Shown here in pieces: positions 25,336 through 33,902 of a stretch of DNA of 64,000 nucleotides (positions are counted from its first letter, which is position 1; each line of letters starts with the position of its first letter). The notes beneath the pieces were generated by a model. That model was not told the DNA's origin. It saw only the letters and a program-made list of their open reading frames with translations, and did not search any database. Source of the DNA: Pontibacter virosus. Lineage in GTDB: Bacteria; Bacteroidota; Bacteroidia; Cytophagales; Hymenobacteraceae. The position numbers and the translations under genes were made by a program. Location of the stretch: the NCBI RefSeq assembly GCF_003096355.1, contig NZ_QEKI01000021.1:1-64000 (forward strand). Direction: 5' to 3'.

Positions 25336-26379
25336 TTATGACGATGCCTTCTCAACCGCTTTTTTAACAGCAGGCGCTACTACGGTTCCAAGTAATTCGA
25401 TGGCCCGCATCACGATGGTATGTGGCAGTGTGCCCACGCTGATATGCAACAGAAAACGGGTATTGCCGAACAACTCATATTCGTACAGTATTTTATCGAT
25501 GACTTGTTGCGGACTGCCCACCAGGAGCGACCCTTTCGGAGCACGCATTGCTTCATAGTGCGCTCTGTTCATAGGAGACCAGCCACGTTCGCGCCCGAGC
25601 TTGCTCATCACATAGGCATATGGACCGTAGTAATCATCAGCAGCTTGCTGCGCGTCATCCGCGATAAAGCCATGCGAGTTAATTGCCAGCTGAAGTTTGG
25701 CAGGGTCGTGTCCGGCTTTTTTGTATGTCTCCTTATACAGGTTGGTGAAAGGAACAAAACGCTCCGGCTCTCCTCCGATAATGGCCAGCGCCATCGGCAA
25801 CCCAAGCGTAGCTGCACGAACCACGGATTGGGGCGTACCGCCAATTGCTACCCAGATCGGCAATTCATTTTGATAGGGCCTCGGATACACCCCACGGTTG
25901 TCAATAGCTGGGCGGTGCTTGCCTTCCCACGTTATCTTCTCACTTTTATTCAGCGCTATCAGCAGTTCCAGTTTCTCTGAGAACAGGGTGTCATAGTCTT
26001 TCAGGTCATTGCCGAAAAGCGGGAAAGACTCGATAAAGGAGCCGCGGCCAGCCATGATCTCCGCTCTGCCTTTCGACAGTAGATCGACATGGGCAAAATC
26101 CTGGAAAACACGAACAGGGTCATCGGAACTTAATACCGTCACACCGCTCGATAACTTGATGTTTTTGGTTTTCACAGCCGCCGCTGCCAATACGACGGCC
26201 GGAGATGAAACAATGTAATCAGGGCGGTGATGCTCCCCGATGGCAAAAACATCCAACCCAACCTGGTCAGCCAGCGCAATCTCTTCCATCAGGTTATGCA
26301 TCCTTTCTTCAGGACGCAGCATTTTTCCGGTGGTCGGATCAGGGGTGTTTTCAACGAAGGTGGTTACGCCAATTTCCAT
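25336..26379 (-). CDS. LLM-class flavin-dependent oxidoreductase
   Basis: 347 residues with the luciferase-like TIM-barrel pattern: MEIGVTTFVENTPDPTTG at the N-terminus, DQVGLDVFAIGEHHRPDY, SSGVTVLSSDDPVRVFQDFAH, and PIWVAIGGTPQSVVRAATLG. This LLM subgroup uses FMNH2 (or F420 in some groups) to oxidise small organic molecules; the substrate is unknown. It is divergent from the AraC regulator of the catechol operon, so the 120-base gap may hold shared control sites. Confidence 0.88.
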   Translation of the reverse strand: MEIGVTTFVENTPDPTTGKMLRPEERMHNLMEEIALADQVGLDVFAIGEHHRPDYIVSSPAVVLAAAAVKTKNIKLSSGVTVLSSDDPVRVFQDFAHVDLLSKGRAEIMAGRGSFIESFPLFGNDLKDYDTLFSEKLELLIALNKSEKITWEGKHRPAIDNRGVYPRPYQNELPIWVAIGGTPQSVVRAATLGLPMALAIIGGEPERFVPFTNLYKETYKKAGHDPAKLQLAINSHGFIADDAQQAADDYYGPYAYVMSKLGRERGWSPMNRAHYEAMRAPKGSLLVGSPQQVIDKILYEYELFGNTRFLLHISVGTLPHTIVMRAIELLGTVVAPAVKKAVEKASS

Positions 26380-26499
26380 AGTTCAGATCTCAACTGTTTC
26401 AGACAAAGTATAAATTACGTAATCTAACTAAACTTTGAGCAAGCAGGCTTCCATTCATTTTTCAGTTGCTTTGTATTGCGAATTGTGGCAACTTAAACC

Positions 26500-27387
26500 A
26501 TGCAGGAGAAACGGTTTTACAAAGGGCTTTACGGTACCAACACCATCGAATTTGCGAAAGGGCTGATTCATGTGCATCCTTTCGGGGAAATCGGGAAACA
26601 GCACCAGGGACAGGTGAAACTGCATGCCCACAATAATTTCCTGCAGATCTTTATCGTCCAGCAAGGACATACTGAGTTTCATTACGGCAACGAGAAGGTA
26701 GACATACACGCTCCCGCATTTCTAGTCGTCCCCAAAAACATCGAGCATGGCTTTCTGCACCTCACACATGTTTCCGGCTGGATTATCAACCTGGCGGATA
26801 CCGTGCTGGAGCACATGCTGCAGCGGGAGGCTGATGTGATTTTTGGGATGGAGGAAATTCATATTGTTTCGGTTACAGATGAAGAGCACGCCACGACAGA
26901 AGTATTCGACACGATGCAGAAATGTGTGGACGAGTACAATAGTCAGTTTCCGGGTCGGCTCCTGATGCTGCAGTACCTGGTCGGGCAGATGCTCGTGCAG
27001 TTGTACCGCATTTCGCTGGGTGGCAGGCAAGCCTACTACTCCTCATCCAACATCAGCAAAGTATACTTCCGGCGTTTCCAGCAACTTATCCGGTCACAGG
27101 ACTCCTACAAAAAAACGGTGGAAGAATACGCCCGCGATTTGTTCATGTCCACCGGCCATCTAAGCCGCATTTGCCGAAGCATAGCCGGCAAATCCCCCAA
27201 AGACATTCTGATCGATTACTTCATCACCAAAGCCCAACTAGCGCTTTCGGATGTAGATAGCAACATAGCCGACGTGAGCTACACGCTCGGCTTTGAAGAT
27301 CCTGCCTATTTTGCCCGTCTTTTCAAGAAAAGGACCGGGCAAACCCCGATCGAATTCCGCAAAAAGATTGGGGTGAAGCGAAAATAA
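26500..27387 (+). CDS. AraC family regulator with cupin sensor; candidate cat operon activator
   Basis: 295 residues. The N-terminal ~160 residues form a cupin-like ligand pocket (VKLHAHNNFLQIFIVQQGH, then APAFLVVPKNIEHGF), and residues ~190-290 form the AraC double helix-turn-helix: YARDLFMSTGHLSRICRSIAG and IADVSYTLGFEDPAYFARLFKKRTGQTPIEFRKK. It lies 146 bases upstream of, and codirectional with, catB, where tandem AraC-type half sites are seen. Activation by a catechol-pathway intermediate is likely (inference; other bacteria use LysR-type CatR/CatM or the AraC-type BenR). Confidence 0.9.
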   Translation: MQEKRFYKGLYGTNTIEFAKGLIHVHPFGEIGKQHQGQVKLHAHNNFLQIFIVQQGHTEFHYGNEKVDIHAPAFLVVPKNIEHGFLHLTHVSGWIINLADTVLEHMLQREADVIFGMEEIHIVSVTDEEHATTEVFDTMQKCVDEYNSQFPGRLLMLQYLVGQMLVQLYRISLGGRQAYYSSSNISKVYFRRFQQLIRSQDSYKKTVEEYARDLFMSTGHLSRICRSIAGKSPKDILIDYFITKAQLALSDVDSNIADVSYTLGFEDPAYFARLFKKRTGQTPIEFRKKIGVKRK

Positions 27388-27452
27388 GCCCCACATGTTC
27401 GATTTGTCTTGGTAAAAGCGCAATAGTCCTACCCCTGGGGCTGCTATACGGG

Positions 27453-27460
27453 TACATTTG
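27453..27460 (+). promoter_or_regulatory. -7-like element TACATTTG upstream of catB
   Basis: TACATTTG fits TAnnTTTG exactly, but it sits 73 bases before the catB ATG and upstream of the AraC-type repeats. A later TATAAT (27514-27519), 15 bases before the start, is an alternative. Which one drives catB cannot be decided by eye. Confidence 0.35.
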
Positions 27461-27467
27461 TACTACT

Positions 27468-27502
27468 TAGTGAGTGGTTACTTTCTATAGTAAGTGAACA
27501 CT
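27468..27502 (+). promoter_or_regulatory. Tandem AraC-type half sites upstream of catB
   Basis: TAGTGAGTGGTTACT (27468-27482) and TAGTAAGTGAACACT (27488-27502) are direct repeats with 11 of 15 identical bases, spaced 20 bp start to start. Two direct repeats about two helical turns apart are how AraC-type activators bind. They lie 32 bases upstream of catB and 80 bases downstream of the AraC gene. Confidence 0.6.
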
Positions 27503-27533
27503 CATAACTCTGGTATAATCGTACACTTAGAAC

Positions 27534-28652
27534 ATGGAAGTTATTCATATTGAGCGCATTGAGTCCGTTATCGTGGACCTGCCCACCATCCGTCCGCACC
27601 ACTTGTCGATGGCCGTGATGCGTAACCAGGCGATGGTAATTGTGCGCCTCTTTTGCAGCGACGGCATAGAGGGGATTGGCGAATCCACCACCATTGGCGG
27701 CTTGAGCTACGGGGATGAATCGCCTGAGGGCATGAAGCTGACGCTGGACACCTACATCGCCCCGCTACTGCAGGGAAAATCGGCTCTGAGCATCAATGCC
27801 ATCATGGCTTTGCTGGAGTACAATATCAAAGGAAACAACTTTGTGAAGTCTGCCATCGAAACCGCGCTGCTGGATGCCCAGGGCAAAAGGCTGGGCGTTT
27901 CGGTGGCCACCCTGCTGGGCGGAGCCGTGACCCAAACCCTGCCCGTGCTCTGGACCCTTGCCAGCGGGGATACCCAAAAAGACATAGAGGAAGCCCAGGC
28001 GCTCTTAAACGATGGCAGGCACAATACCTTCAAACTGAAGATCGGACGCTATGACTGGAAGCACGATGTGCGGCATGTGAGCGCGATCAAACAAGCCGTC
28101 GGCCCCGACGTGAAAGTGACCGTGGACGTCAACCAGGCCTGGACGGAAAGTGTCGCCAAGCAAGGTATAGCCCAACTGCAGGAGGATGGCGTCGACCTGA
28201 TCGAGCAGCCCATCATCAAAACGAACTTCGACGGACTTGCCCGTCTTACGCAATACTTCAAAGTGCCGATCATGGCAGACGAAGCAGCAGCTACGGTGAC
28301 CGATGCCTTTAAGCTCGCCAAAATAGGAGGGGGCAGCGTGTTTGCCCTGAAGATTTCCAAAGCGGGTGGTTTGATTAACATCCAGAAACAGGCTGCCATT
28401 GCCCAGGCGGCAGGCATCAGCCTGTACGGCGGCACCATGCTGGAAGGCACGGTGGGCACAGTGGCCTCGGCGCAGGTCTTCAGCACCCTGCATCTCGACT
28501 GGGGCACCGAACTCTTCGGCCCGCTTCTGCTCACAGAGGATATCGTCAAGGGCAGACTGACCTACCAAAACGGCGTGATGGAAATTCCGCAGGGACCGGG
28601 ATTAGGTATAGAGTTAGACATGAATCAGGTAGAAAAATTCAAAAGAAAATAA
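27534..28652 (+). CDS. catB: Muconate cycloisomerase
   Basis: 372 residues of the enolase superfamily, MLE subgroup. The acid/base lysines are in FKLKIG (Lys167, Lys169) and Lys273 (ALKISKAGG); metal ligands are Asp198 (VTVDVNQAW), Glu224 (LIEQPI) and Asp249 (MADEAA). It converts cis,cis-muconate to (+)-muconolactone. It starts the operon, ahead of catC by three bases. The sequence cannot exclude chloromuconate activity, but with catC and catA following, the ordinary pathway is likeliest. Confidence 0.95.
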   Translation: MEVIHIERIESVIVDLPTIRPHHLSMAVMRNQAMVIVRLFCSDGIEGIGESTTIGGLSYGDESPEGMKLTLDTYIAPLLQGKSALSINAIMALLEYNIKGNNFVKSAIETALLDAQGKRLGVSVATLLGGAVTQTLPVLWTLASGDTQKDIEEAQALLNDGRHNTFKLKIGRYDWKHDVRHVSAIKQAVGPDVKVTVDVNQAWTESVAKQGIAQLQEDGVDLIEQPIIKTNFDGLARLTQYFKVPIMADEAAATVTDAFKLAKIGGGSVFALKISKAGGLINIQKQAAIAQAAGISLYGGTMLEGTVGTVASAQVFSTLHLDWGTELFGPLLLTEDIVKGRLTYQNGVMEIPQGPGLGIELDMNQVEKFKRK

Positions 28653-28655
28653 GCT

Positions 28656-28952
28656 ATGCTATTTCACGTGCACATGCTGGTGGATATTCCACTGGATCTA
28701 GATAAAACCTATGTGGAGGAATTGAAGGCGAAAGAGAAAGCGCTTTCGCAGGATCTGCAGCGACAGGGCAAATGGACACACATCTGGCGCATCGCCGGCC
28801 AGTATGCCAACATCAGCATTTTCAACGTGGCCAGCGCCGGCGAACTGCACGACATCCTGCTATCGCTTCCGCTATACCCCTTCATGCAGGTGGAAGTAAC
28901 GGCTCTTTGCCAGCACTACTCTTCTGTGAAGAACGAAGAAGACGCGCACTAA
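28656..28952 (+). CDS. catC: Muconolactone delta-isomerase
   Basis: 98 residues, the normal size for this small decameric ferredoxin-like isomerase. The start MLFHVHMLVDIPLDL, the middle WTHIWRIAGQYANISIFNV and the end LPLYPFMQVEVTALCQHYS follow the family. It converts muconolactone to 3-oxoadipate enol-lactone. It is three bases downstream of catB, so the two are translated from one transcript. Confidence 0.96.
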   Translation: MLFHVHMLVDIPLDLDKTYVEELKAKEKALSQDLQRQGKWTHIWRIAGQYANISIFNVASAGELHDILLSLPLYPFMQVEVTALCQHYSSVKNEEDAH

Positions 28953-29009
28953 ACACACTACCCTATACCTTAAAAGCAAATTAACCTAAAACCTTAGTAC
29001 AAACTAACC

Positions 29010-29927
29010 ATGGAAAGACATCAAATAGACGCCGTTGTAGAGAAAATAAAATCAACTGAGGAACCCGGACAAGGCTCAGAGCGCATCAAAGAAATTGTGA
29101 ACCGCCTCACTACCGACCTCTTCTACGCTATCGAAGACCTGGACATTCAGCCGGAAGAAATCTGGAAAGCAGTAGACTGGCTGACGACCACCGGCCGGAA
29201 CAACGAATGGGGACTGGTGGTGGCTGGCATCGGGCTGGAGCATTTCCTGGATCTGCGTATGGACGAAGCCGAGGCTAAAGCAGGTATAACGGGCGGCACG
29301 CCGCGCACGATTGAAGGTCCGCTGTACGTGCCCGGCTCCCCGGAATCGGTAGGCTATGCCGAGCTGGAAACAGAGCCCGAAGTGGGAGGCGAACGACTCT
29401 ACATGCAAGGGCAGGTGCGCGACGAAGACGGTAAACCAGTGCCTAACGCCAAAGTAGAGGTATGGCATTGCAACCTGCGCGGCATGTACTCTATTTTCGA
29501 CTCCTCCCAACCGCCATTCAATCTGCGCCGGGCCATCATCACCGACGAAAACGGCAGGTATAAGTTCAAGAGCATTCTGCCAGTTGGCTATAGCTGTCCT
29601 CCCGGCGGCGCGACAGATCAGTTACTCAAAGCAATTGGGCGCCACGGCAGCCGTCCGGCGCACATTCACTTCTTTGTAACAGCGCCCGGTTACCGCAAAC
29701 TCACCACTCAGATCAACATTGAAGGCGATCCGCTCATCTGGGATGATTTTGCATTTGCCTCCCGTGAAGAACTGGTGCCGCACATCACCCGTTACTCCGC
29801 AGCCGAAGCGAAAGCGGAGTTCAACATTGACGAGCCATTCGCTTCCATTGACTTCGATTTTGAAATACACAAAGAGCGGGAAGGCGTGTTTGCCGCTGAG
29901 ATAGAACGCACCCACGGACCCCGCTAA
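29010..29927 (+). CDS. catA: Catechol 1,2-dioxygenase
   Basis: 305 residues, intradiol dioxygenase. The non-haem Fe(III) ligands are Tyr160 (RGMYSIFD), Tyr194 (PVGYSCPP), His218 and His220 (RPAHIHFF). An N-terminal helical region (residues 1-90), which builds the dimer interface and lipid-binding tunnel in this family, precedes the beta-sandwich core. It cleaves catechol between the two hydroxyls to cis,cis-muconate. In the operon it follows catC by 57 bases. Substrate range (chloro- or methylcatechols) is not evident. Confidence 0.96.
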   Translation: MERHQIDAVVEKIKSTEEPGQGSERIKEIVNRLTTDLFYAIEDLDIQPEEIWKAVDWLTTTGRNNEWGLVVAGIGLEHFLDLRMDEAEAKAGITGGTPRTIEGPLYVPGSPESVGYAELETEPEVGGERLYMQGQVRDEDGKPVPNAKVEVWHCNLRGMYSIFDSSQPPFNLRRAIITDENGRYKFKSILPVGYSCPPGGATDQLLKAIGRHGSRPAHIHFFVTAPGYRKLTTQINIEGDPLIWDDFAFASREELVPHITRYSAAEAKAEFNIDEPFASIDFDFEIHKEREGVFAAEIERTHGPR

Positions 29928-29946
29928 AACCCAAACCCCATACCAG

Positions 29947-30756
29947 ATGCCAACCATAAAAATCGCCGGTAACGACTGTTTCTATAACTATGAAGACCTG
30001 GGGCACGATGATACCATCGTATTTTCCAACTCGCTGGGGACAGACCTGAGCATGTGGGATAAGGTGGTGCACAGCCTGAAACCGCATCTGAATATACTGC
30101 GCTACGATACCCGAGGGCACGGGCAAAGTTCTATCAACTCGGATACGGTCACCATCGCTGAGTTGGGGCAGGACGTCCTCGCCTTGCTGGACCACCTGGG
30201 TATGGGCAAGGTATACTTCTGCGGACTGTCGATGGGCGGTTTGATTGGGCAGTGGCTGGGCATTCACCACCCGGAACGGTTCAAGAAAATCATCATCGCC
30301 AATACGGCTGCCAAGATAGGAAACGCTGAAGGCTGGAATGCCCGCATCGCACAGGTGAAGGAGCACGGCCTGGAAAGTATACTCGATGGCACGGCGCAGC
30401 GCTGGTTTACCCCGGCCTTCAGGCAGGAGCATCCGGAACAGGTCAGTGCCGTGCTGGAAAAGTTCGCGCATACGTCCCTGCAAGGCTACATTGCCAACTG
30501 CGCCGCTGTGCGCGATGCGGATTTCAGGGAAGCGCTACCGAAGCTGGCAGTGCCTACCCTGGTGATCAGCGGCACCCAGGATGAAGTGACCACCCCCGCA
30601 GACGGTGAATTTCTAGCCAGCCGAATTCCTCGTTCCCGGCACGTGCAGTTAAATGCCAACCATTTGTCCAGCGTGGAATTGCCTGCGGAATTTGCCAAAA
30701 ATGTGCTGTACGCCGCCAAGAATGAAGGCGACTTTTATTTACGAATTTACCATTGA
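29947..30756 (+). CDS. pcaD: 3-oxoadipate enol-lactonase
   Basis: 269 residues, alpha/beta hydrolase. The nucleophile elbow is GLSMGGLIG (Ser near 97), the acid lies in ISGTQDEVTTP and the catalytic His in LNANHLSSVELPAEF. The start is typical (FYNYEDLGHDDTIVFSNSLG). It hydrolyses 3-oxoadipate enol-lactone to 3-oxoadipate. The gene ends six bases before the CoA-transferase start. The last residues (FYLRIYH) extend a little beyond the usual C-terminus. Confidence 0.94.
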   Translation: MPTIKIAGNDCFYNYEDLGHDDTIVFSNSLGTDLSMWDKVVHSLKPHLNILRYDTRGHGQSSINSDTVTIAELGQDVLALLDHLGMGKVYFCGLSMGGLIGQWLGIHHPERFKKIIIANTAAKIGNAEGWNARIAQVKEHGLESILDGTAQRWFTPAFRQEHPEQVSAVLEKFAHTSLQGYIANCAAVRDADFREALPKLAVPTLVISGTQDEVTTPADGEFLASRIPRSRHVQLNANHLSSVELPAEFAKNVLYAAKNEGDFYLRIYH

Positions 30757-30762
30757 TACAAT

Positions 30763-32112
30763 ATGAAATCGGTACCACAGATAAGCCTTAAAGAAGCAGT
30801 TGCTTTGGTAAAGGATGGAGACGTATTGCTGCAGGGCGGTTTCGGGATGACGGGCAATCCGGTGCACCTGATGCACGCACTCGCCGAAACCGGAACGAAG
30901 AACCTGACCTTTATCGGCAACAACGTTGGGGAAGCAGGTATAGGCGGCGGCAAACTGCTGCGCAACGGGCAAATCAAAAAGATGATCGGCTCCTTCTTTA
31001 CCAGCAACCCCGAAGCAGTGAAAGCGGCGCAGGACGGTGACGTAGCATACGAGTTGCTGCCGCAGGGCACGCTGGCCGAAGCCATCCGGGCAGGGGGCGC
31101 AGGTATAGGCGGCTTTTATACGCCTACCTCTGCCGGCACCGAACTGGCAAAGGGGCGCGAAACGAAAGTGATTCAGGGCAAGGAGCAGGTCTTTATAGAA
31201 GGCATCCGCGGCAACGTGGCCTTTGTGCGCGCCTGGAGAGCCGACACCGCCGGTAACCTGAGCTACCGCATGACGGAGCAGAACTTTAACCGCGCCATGG
31301 CCACGGCCGCCGATCTGGTGATCGCAGAAGTAGAAGAGATTGTGCCGGTAGGGGAAATTGCGCCAGAGCACGTGCACACGCCGGGCTCCTATGTGGACTA
31401 CCTTGTGCAGGCAACATTGACCACGGAAGACCTGGGTTCCTCCGCCTCCGTCTCTTCTTCCCGGAAAGTGAGTGAGAGACGCATGAACATGGCGAAGCGT
31501 GCCTTGCAGGAACTCAAAAGAGGCGACGTCGTCAACCTGGGTATTGGTATACCTACGCTGGTAGCTGATCTGATAACGCCGGAAGACGGCATCGTGATGC
31601 ACACCGAAAACGGCATGCTGGGCGTTGGTCCGGCCCCAACAGATGGGGGCGGTGCGATGGATTATCCAGTCAATGCAGGCAAGATTCCGGTAACAGCCCT
31701 GCCTGGTTCCAGTTATTTCGACAGTGCCGATTCCTTCGCCATGATCCGCGGCAAGCACGTGGACATTGCCGTAATGGGTGGTCTGGAAGTGGATGAACAA
31801 GCAAACCTGGCCAACTGGGCCGTGCCGGGCCAGCCTTTACTCGGCGTAGGCGGCGCCATGGACCTGGCATCGGGTGCCAAGACGCTCATCATCACCATGA
31901 CCCACACCAACAAAGACGGCTCCGCAAAGGTTGTCCCGACTTGCGCACTGCCTCTCACAGCCCTGAAAGCGGTGGACATGATCATCACCGACCTGGCTGT
32001 TTTCAGGTTTATCGACGGCCAACTGACCTTGACCGAGCTGATGCCGGGCGCAACTTTGGAAGAAGTGCGGGCGAAGACAACAGCAAAATTCAAAGAGGCG
32101 CTTATGGCATAA
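30763..32112 (+). CDS. pcaIJ: 3-oxoadipate CoA-transferase, alpha and beta subunits fused
   Basis: 449 residues. The first ~225 match the A subunit (LLQGGFGMTGNPVHL, GGKLLRNGQIKKMIGSFF, YTPTSAGTELAKG), and residues ~240-449 match the B subunit, with the catalytic Glu282 in MHTENGMLGVGP. PcaI and PcaJ are usually separate proteins; here both are one polypeptide, as in SCOT. The serine-rich linker SASVSSSRKV lies between. It transfers CoA from succinyl-CoA to 3-oxoadipate. Context fixes the substrate; sequence alone would also allow acetoacetate. Confidence 0.92.
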   Translation: MKSVPQISLKEAVALVKDGDVLLQGGFGMTGNPVHLMHALAETGTKNLTFIGNNVGEAGIGGGKLLRNGQIKKMIGSFFTSNPEAVKAAQDGDVAYELLPQGTLAEAIRAGGAGIGGFYTPTSAGTELAKGRETKVIQGKEQVFIEGIRGNVAFVRAWRADTAGNLSYRMTEQNFNRAMATAADLVIAEVEEIVPVGEIAPEHVHTPGSYVDYLVQATLTTEDLGSSASVSSSRKVSERRMNMAKRALQELKRGDVVNLGIGIPTLVADLITPEDGIVMHTENGMLGVGPAPTDGGGAMDYPVNAGKIPVTALPGSSYFDSADSFAMIRGKHVDIAVMGGLEVDEQANLANWAVPGQPLLGVGGAMDLASGAKTLIITMTHTNKDGSAKVVPTCALPLTALKAVDMIITDLAVFRFIDGQLTLTELMPGATLEEVRAKTTAKFKEALMA

Positions 32113-32156
32113 AAATAGTCCCGCGCCGCACAATTATGTAAAGGAGAAAAGATGAA

Positions 32157-32654
32157 ATGGCGAACAGCAGGTATAGCATTGATGTAGACGTGGTCTTGTA
32201 CATTATCCGGTGTATCATAGGCTTCCTGATCGGCTATACGCTATACCTGGCTTTCCCTCAGGTTGAGTTCTTCTGGACGATGCTTTCCATTTTACTTGTC
32301 CTGTCTCCGGAAATAAGGGATTCTTCCATGCTCACGGTTGAGCGTATAAAATCCAACCTGATCGGGTCGAGCGTTGGGCTGCTGTGTGTTTGGTTACCTG
32401 TTCCTCAGGTGCTGATGATGGTGATTGGAATCGCTGTGTCCATTCTTGTCTGTCATTTTTTTAACCTGATGGATGTGGCCCGAACTGCAGTGGTTGCCCT
32501 TGTGATCGTGGTGACCTATGAAAAGGAAGTCATAACCAACCTGGCGGGGGTAGAGCGGTTTCTGTGTGTGACGTTGGGTTGTGTGATCGGATATGGCGTA
32601 TCCGCCGCTACTTCGTTTTTATCTGATAAGCTAAGAAGAGATCAAACCAGTTAA
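32157..32654 (+). CDS. FUSC-like membrane protein inside the catechol operon
   Basis: 165 residues with about five hydrophobic segments and a short basic tail. RCIIGFLIGYTLYLAFPQV at the start and LTVERIKSNLIGSSVGLL resemble the membrane half of FUSC/aromatic-acid-exporter proteins (in which a helix carries the R-x-x-x-x-x-G pattern). It lacks the cytoplasmic part of full-size exporters, so it may be a permeability or efflux component for aromatic acids. It is 44 bases after pcaIJ and 13 before pcaF, so it belongs to the operon. Confidence 0.75.
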   Translation: MANSRYSIDVDVVLYIIRCIIGFLIGYTLYLAFPQVEFFWTMLSILLVLSPEIRDSSMLTVERIKSNLIGSSVGLLCVWLPVPQVLMMVIGIAVSILVCHFFNLMDVARTAVVALVIVVTYEKEVITNLAGVERFLCVTLGCVIGYGVSAATSFLSDKLRRDQTS

Positions 32655-32667
32655 ACTAACTAAAATC

Positions 32668-33876
32668 ATGAGCAAGCAAGCCTATATCATAGATGGAATC
32701 AGAACCCCGGTCGGAAAGTTGGGTGGAGGACTTTCACCCATTCGCACCGACGACCTGGCGGCTATGGTCATTAAAGAGCTGATTTCCCGAAATCCGGGCA
32801 TCCCGAAAGAGGCGGTTGACGATGTGATTTTGGGCTGCCACAACCAGGCCGGCGAGGACAACCGGAACGTGGCCCGCATGGCGGGTCTTTTAGCCGGTCT
32901 GCCGGTAACGGTACCCGGCGAAACAGTGAACCGCCTGTGCGCCTCGGGTATGTCGGCTATCATCCACGCGGTGCGGGCTATAAAGGCAGGGGATGGCGAT
33001 GTGTTTATAGCCGGTGGCGTTGAGCACATGACGCGCGGCCCCCTGGTGGTTTCCAAGCCCAGCAAGGCCTTTGGCAACGATTCCGAGATGCATGACTCCA
33101 GTTTCGGCTGGCGCTTCATCAACCCCAAGATGGAGGAGGTATACGGAACCGACCCTATGGGCGTGACGGCAGAGAACCTGGCCGAAGAGTACCAGATCTC
33201 CCGCGAGGACCAGGATAAATTCTCCTATCACTCGCAGATGAAGGCGGCCAAAGCGCAGGAGAACGGCACGCTGGCAGAAGAAATCATGCCCGTCACGATT
33301 CCACAACGAAAAGGCGAGCCGGTCATTGTTTCAAAAGACGAGTTTGTACGACCAGAAACCACCCTGGAAACACTGGCCAAGCTGAAGCCTGCCTTTAAGG
33401 CCAATGGCACAGTGACGGCCGGAAACGCCTCCGGGTTGAACGATGGTGCGGCAGCCACTTATATCGTTTCGGAAGAAGCGCTGCAAAAGTATAACCTCAA
33501 ACCGTTGGCCCGTATTGTGAGCTCGGCAGTGGCAGGCGTGGAGCCCCGCATCATGGGGATAGGTCCGGTGCCCGCCACTGAAAAGGCGCTGCAAAGAGCG
33601 GGTTTAACCATGCACGACATGGATATCATTGAACTGAACGAAGCCTTTGCTGCGCAGAGCCTGGCCTGCACCAGAACCTGGGGGCTGGCGGATGATGATG
33701 AGCGCCTGAACGTAAGTGGTGGAGCCATTGCCTTGGGGCATCCGCTGGGTATGTCCGGTACGCGCATTGTGTACAGCGCGGCCCTCGCACTGAAAAGACA
33801 GCAGAAGCGCTATGCGCTGGCCACCATGTGCGTGGGGGTAGGGCAGGGCTATGCGGTCATTCTGGAAAGGGTCTAA
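32668..33876 (+). CDS. pcaF: 3-oxoadipyl-CoA thiolase
   Basis: 402 residues, thiolase superfamily. The nucleophile is Cys91 (RLCASGMSAI), the NEAFAAQS block and GGAIALGHPLGMSGTR carry the active-site His, and a second Cys lies in TMCVGVGQGYA near the C-terminus. With pcaIJ just upstream it cleaves 3-oxoadipyl-CoA to succinyl-CoA and acetyl-CoA, finishing the pathway. A general acetyl-CoA acyltransferase role cannot be excluded. The tetR gene follows after 26 bases. Confidence 0.93.
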   Translation: MSKQAYIIDGIRTPVGKLGGGLSPIRTDDLAAMVIKELISRNPGIPKEAVDDVILGCHNQAGEDNRNVARMAGLLAGLPVTVPGETVNRLCASGMSAIIHAVRAIKAGDGDVFIAGGVEHMTRGPLVVSKPSKAFGNDSEMHDSSFGWRFINPKMEEVYGTDPMGVTAENLAEEYQISREDQDKFSYHSQMKAAKAQENGTLAEEIMPVTIPQRKGEPVIVSKDEFVRPETTLETLAKLKPAFKANGTVTAGNASGLNDGAAATYIVSEEALQKYNLKPLARIVSSAVAGVEPRIMGIGPVPATEKALQRAGLTMHDMDIIELNEAFAAQSLACTRTWGLADDDERLNVSGGAIALGHPLGMSGTRIVYSAALALKRQQKRYALATMCVGVGQGYAVILERV

Positions 33877-33902
33877 CGCTTTTTCTTCATTTTTTATACC
33901 TG

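Noticed and set aside
30739..31800. 353-codon open frame on the minus strand in pcaIJ
   Set aside because: Shadow of the CoA-transferase gene; composition is His/Gly/Arg-rich and there is no recognisable domain.
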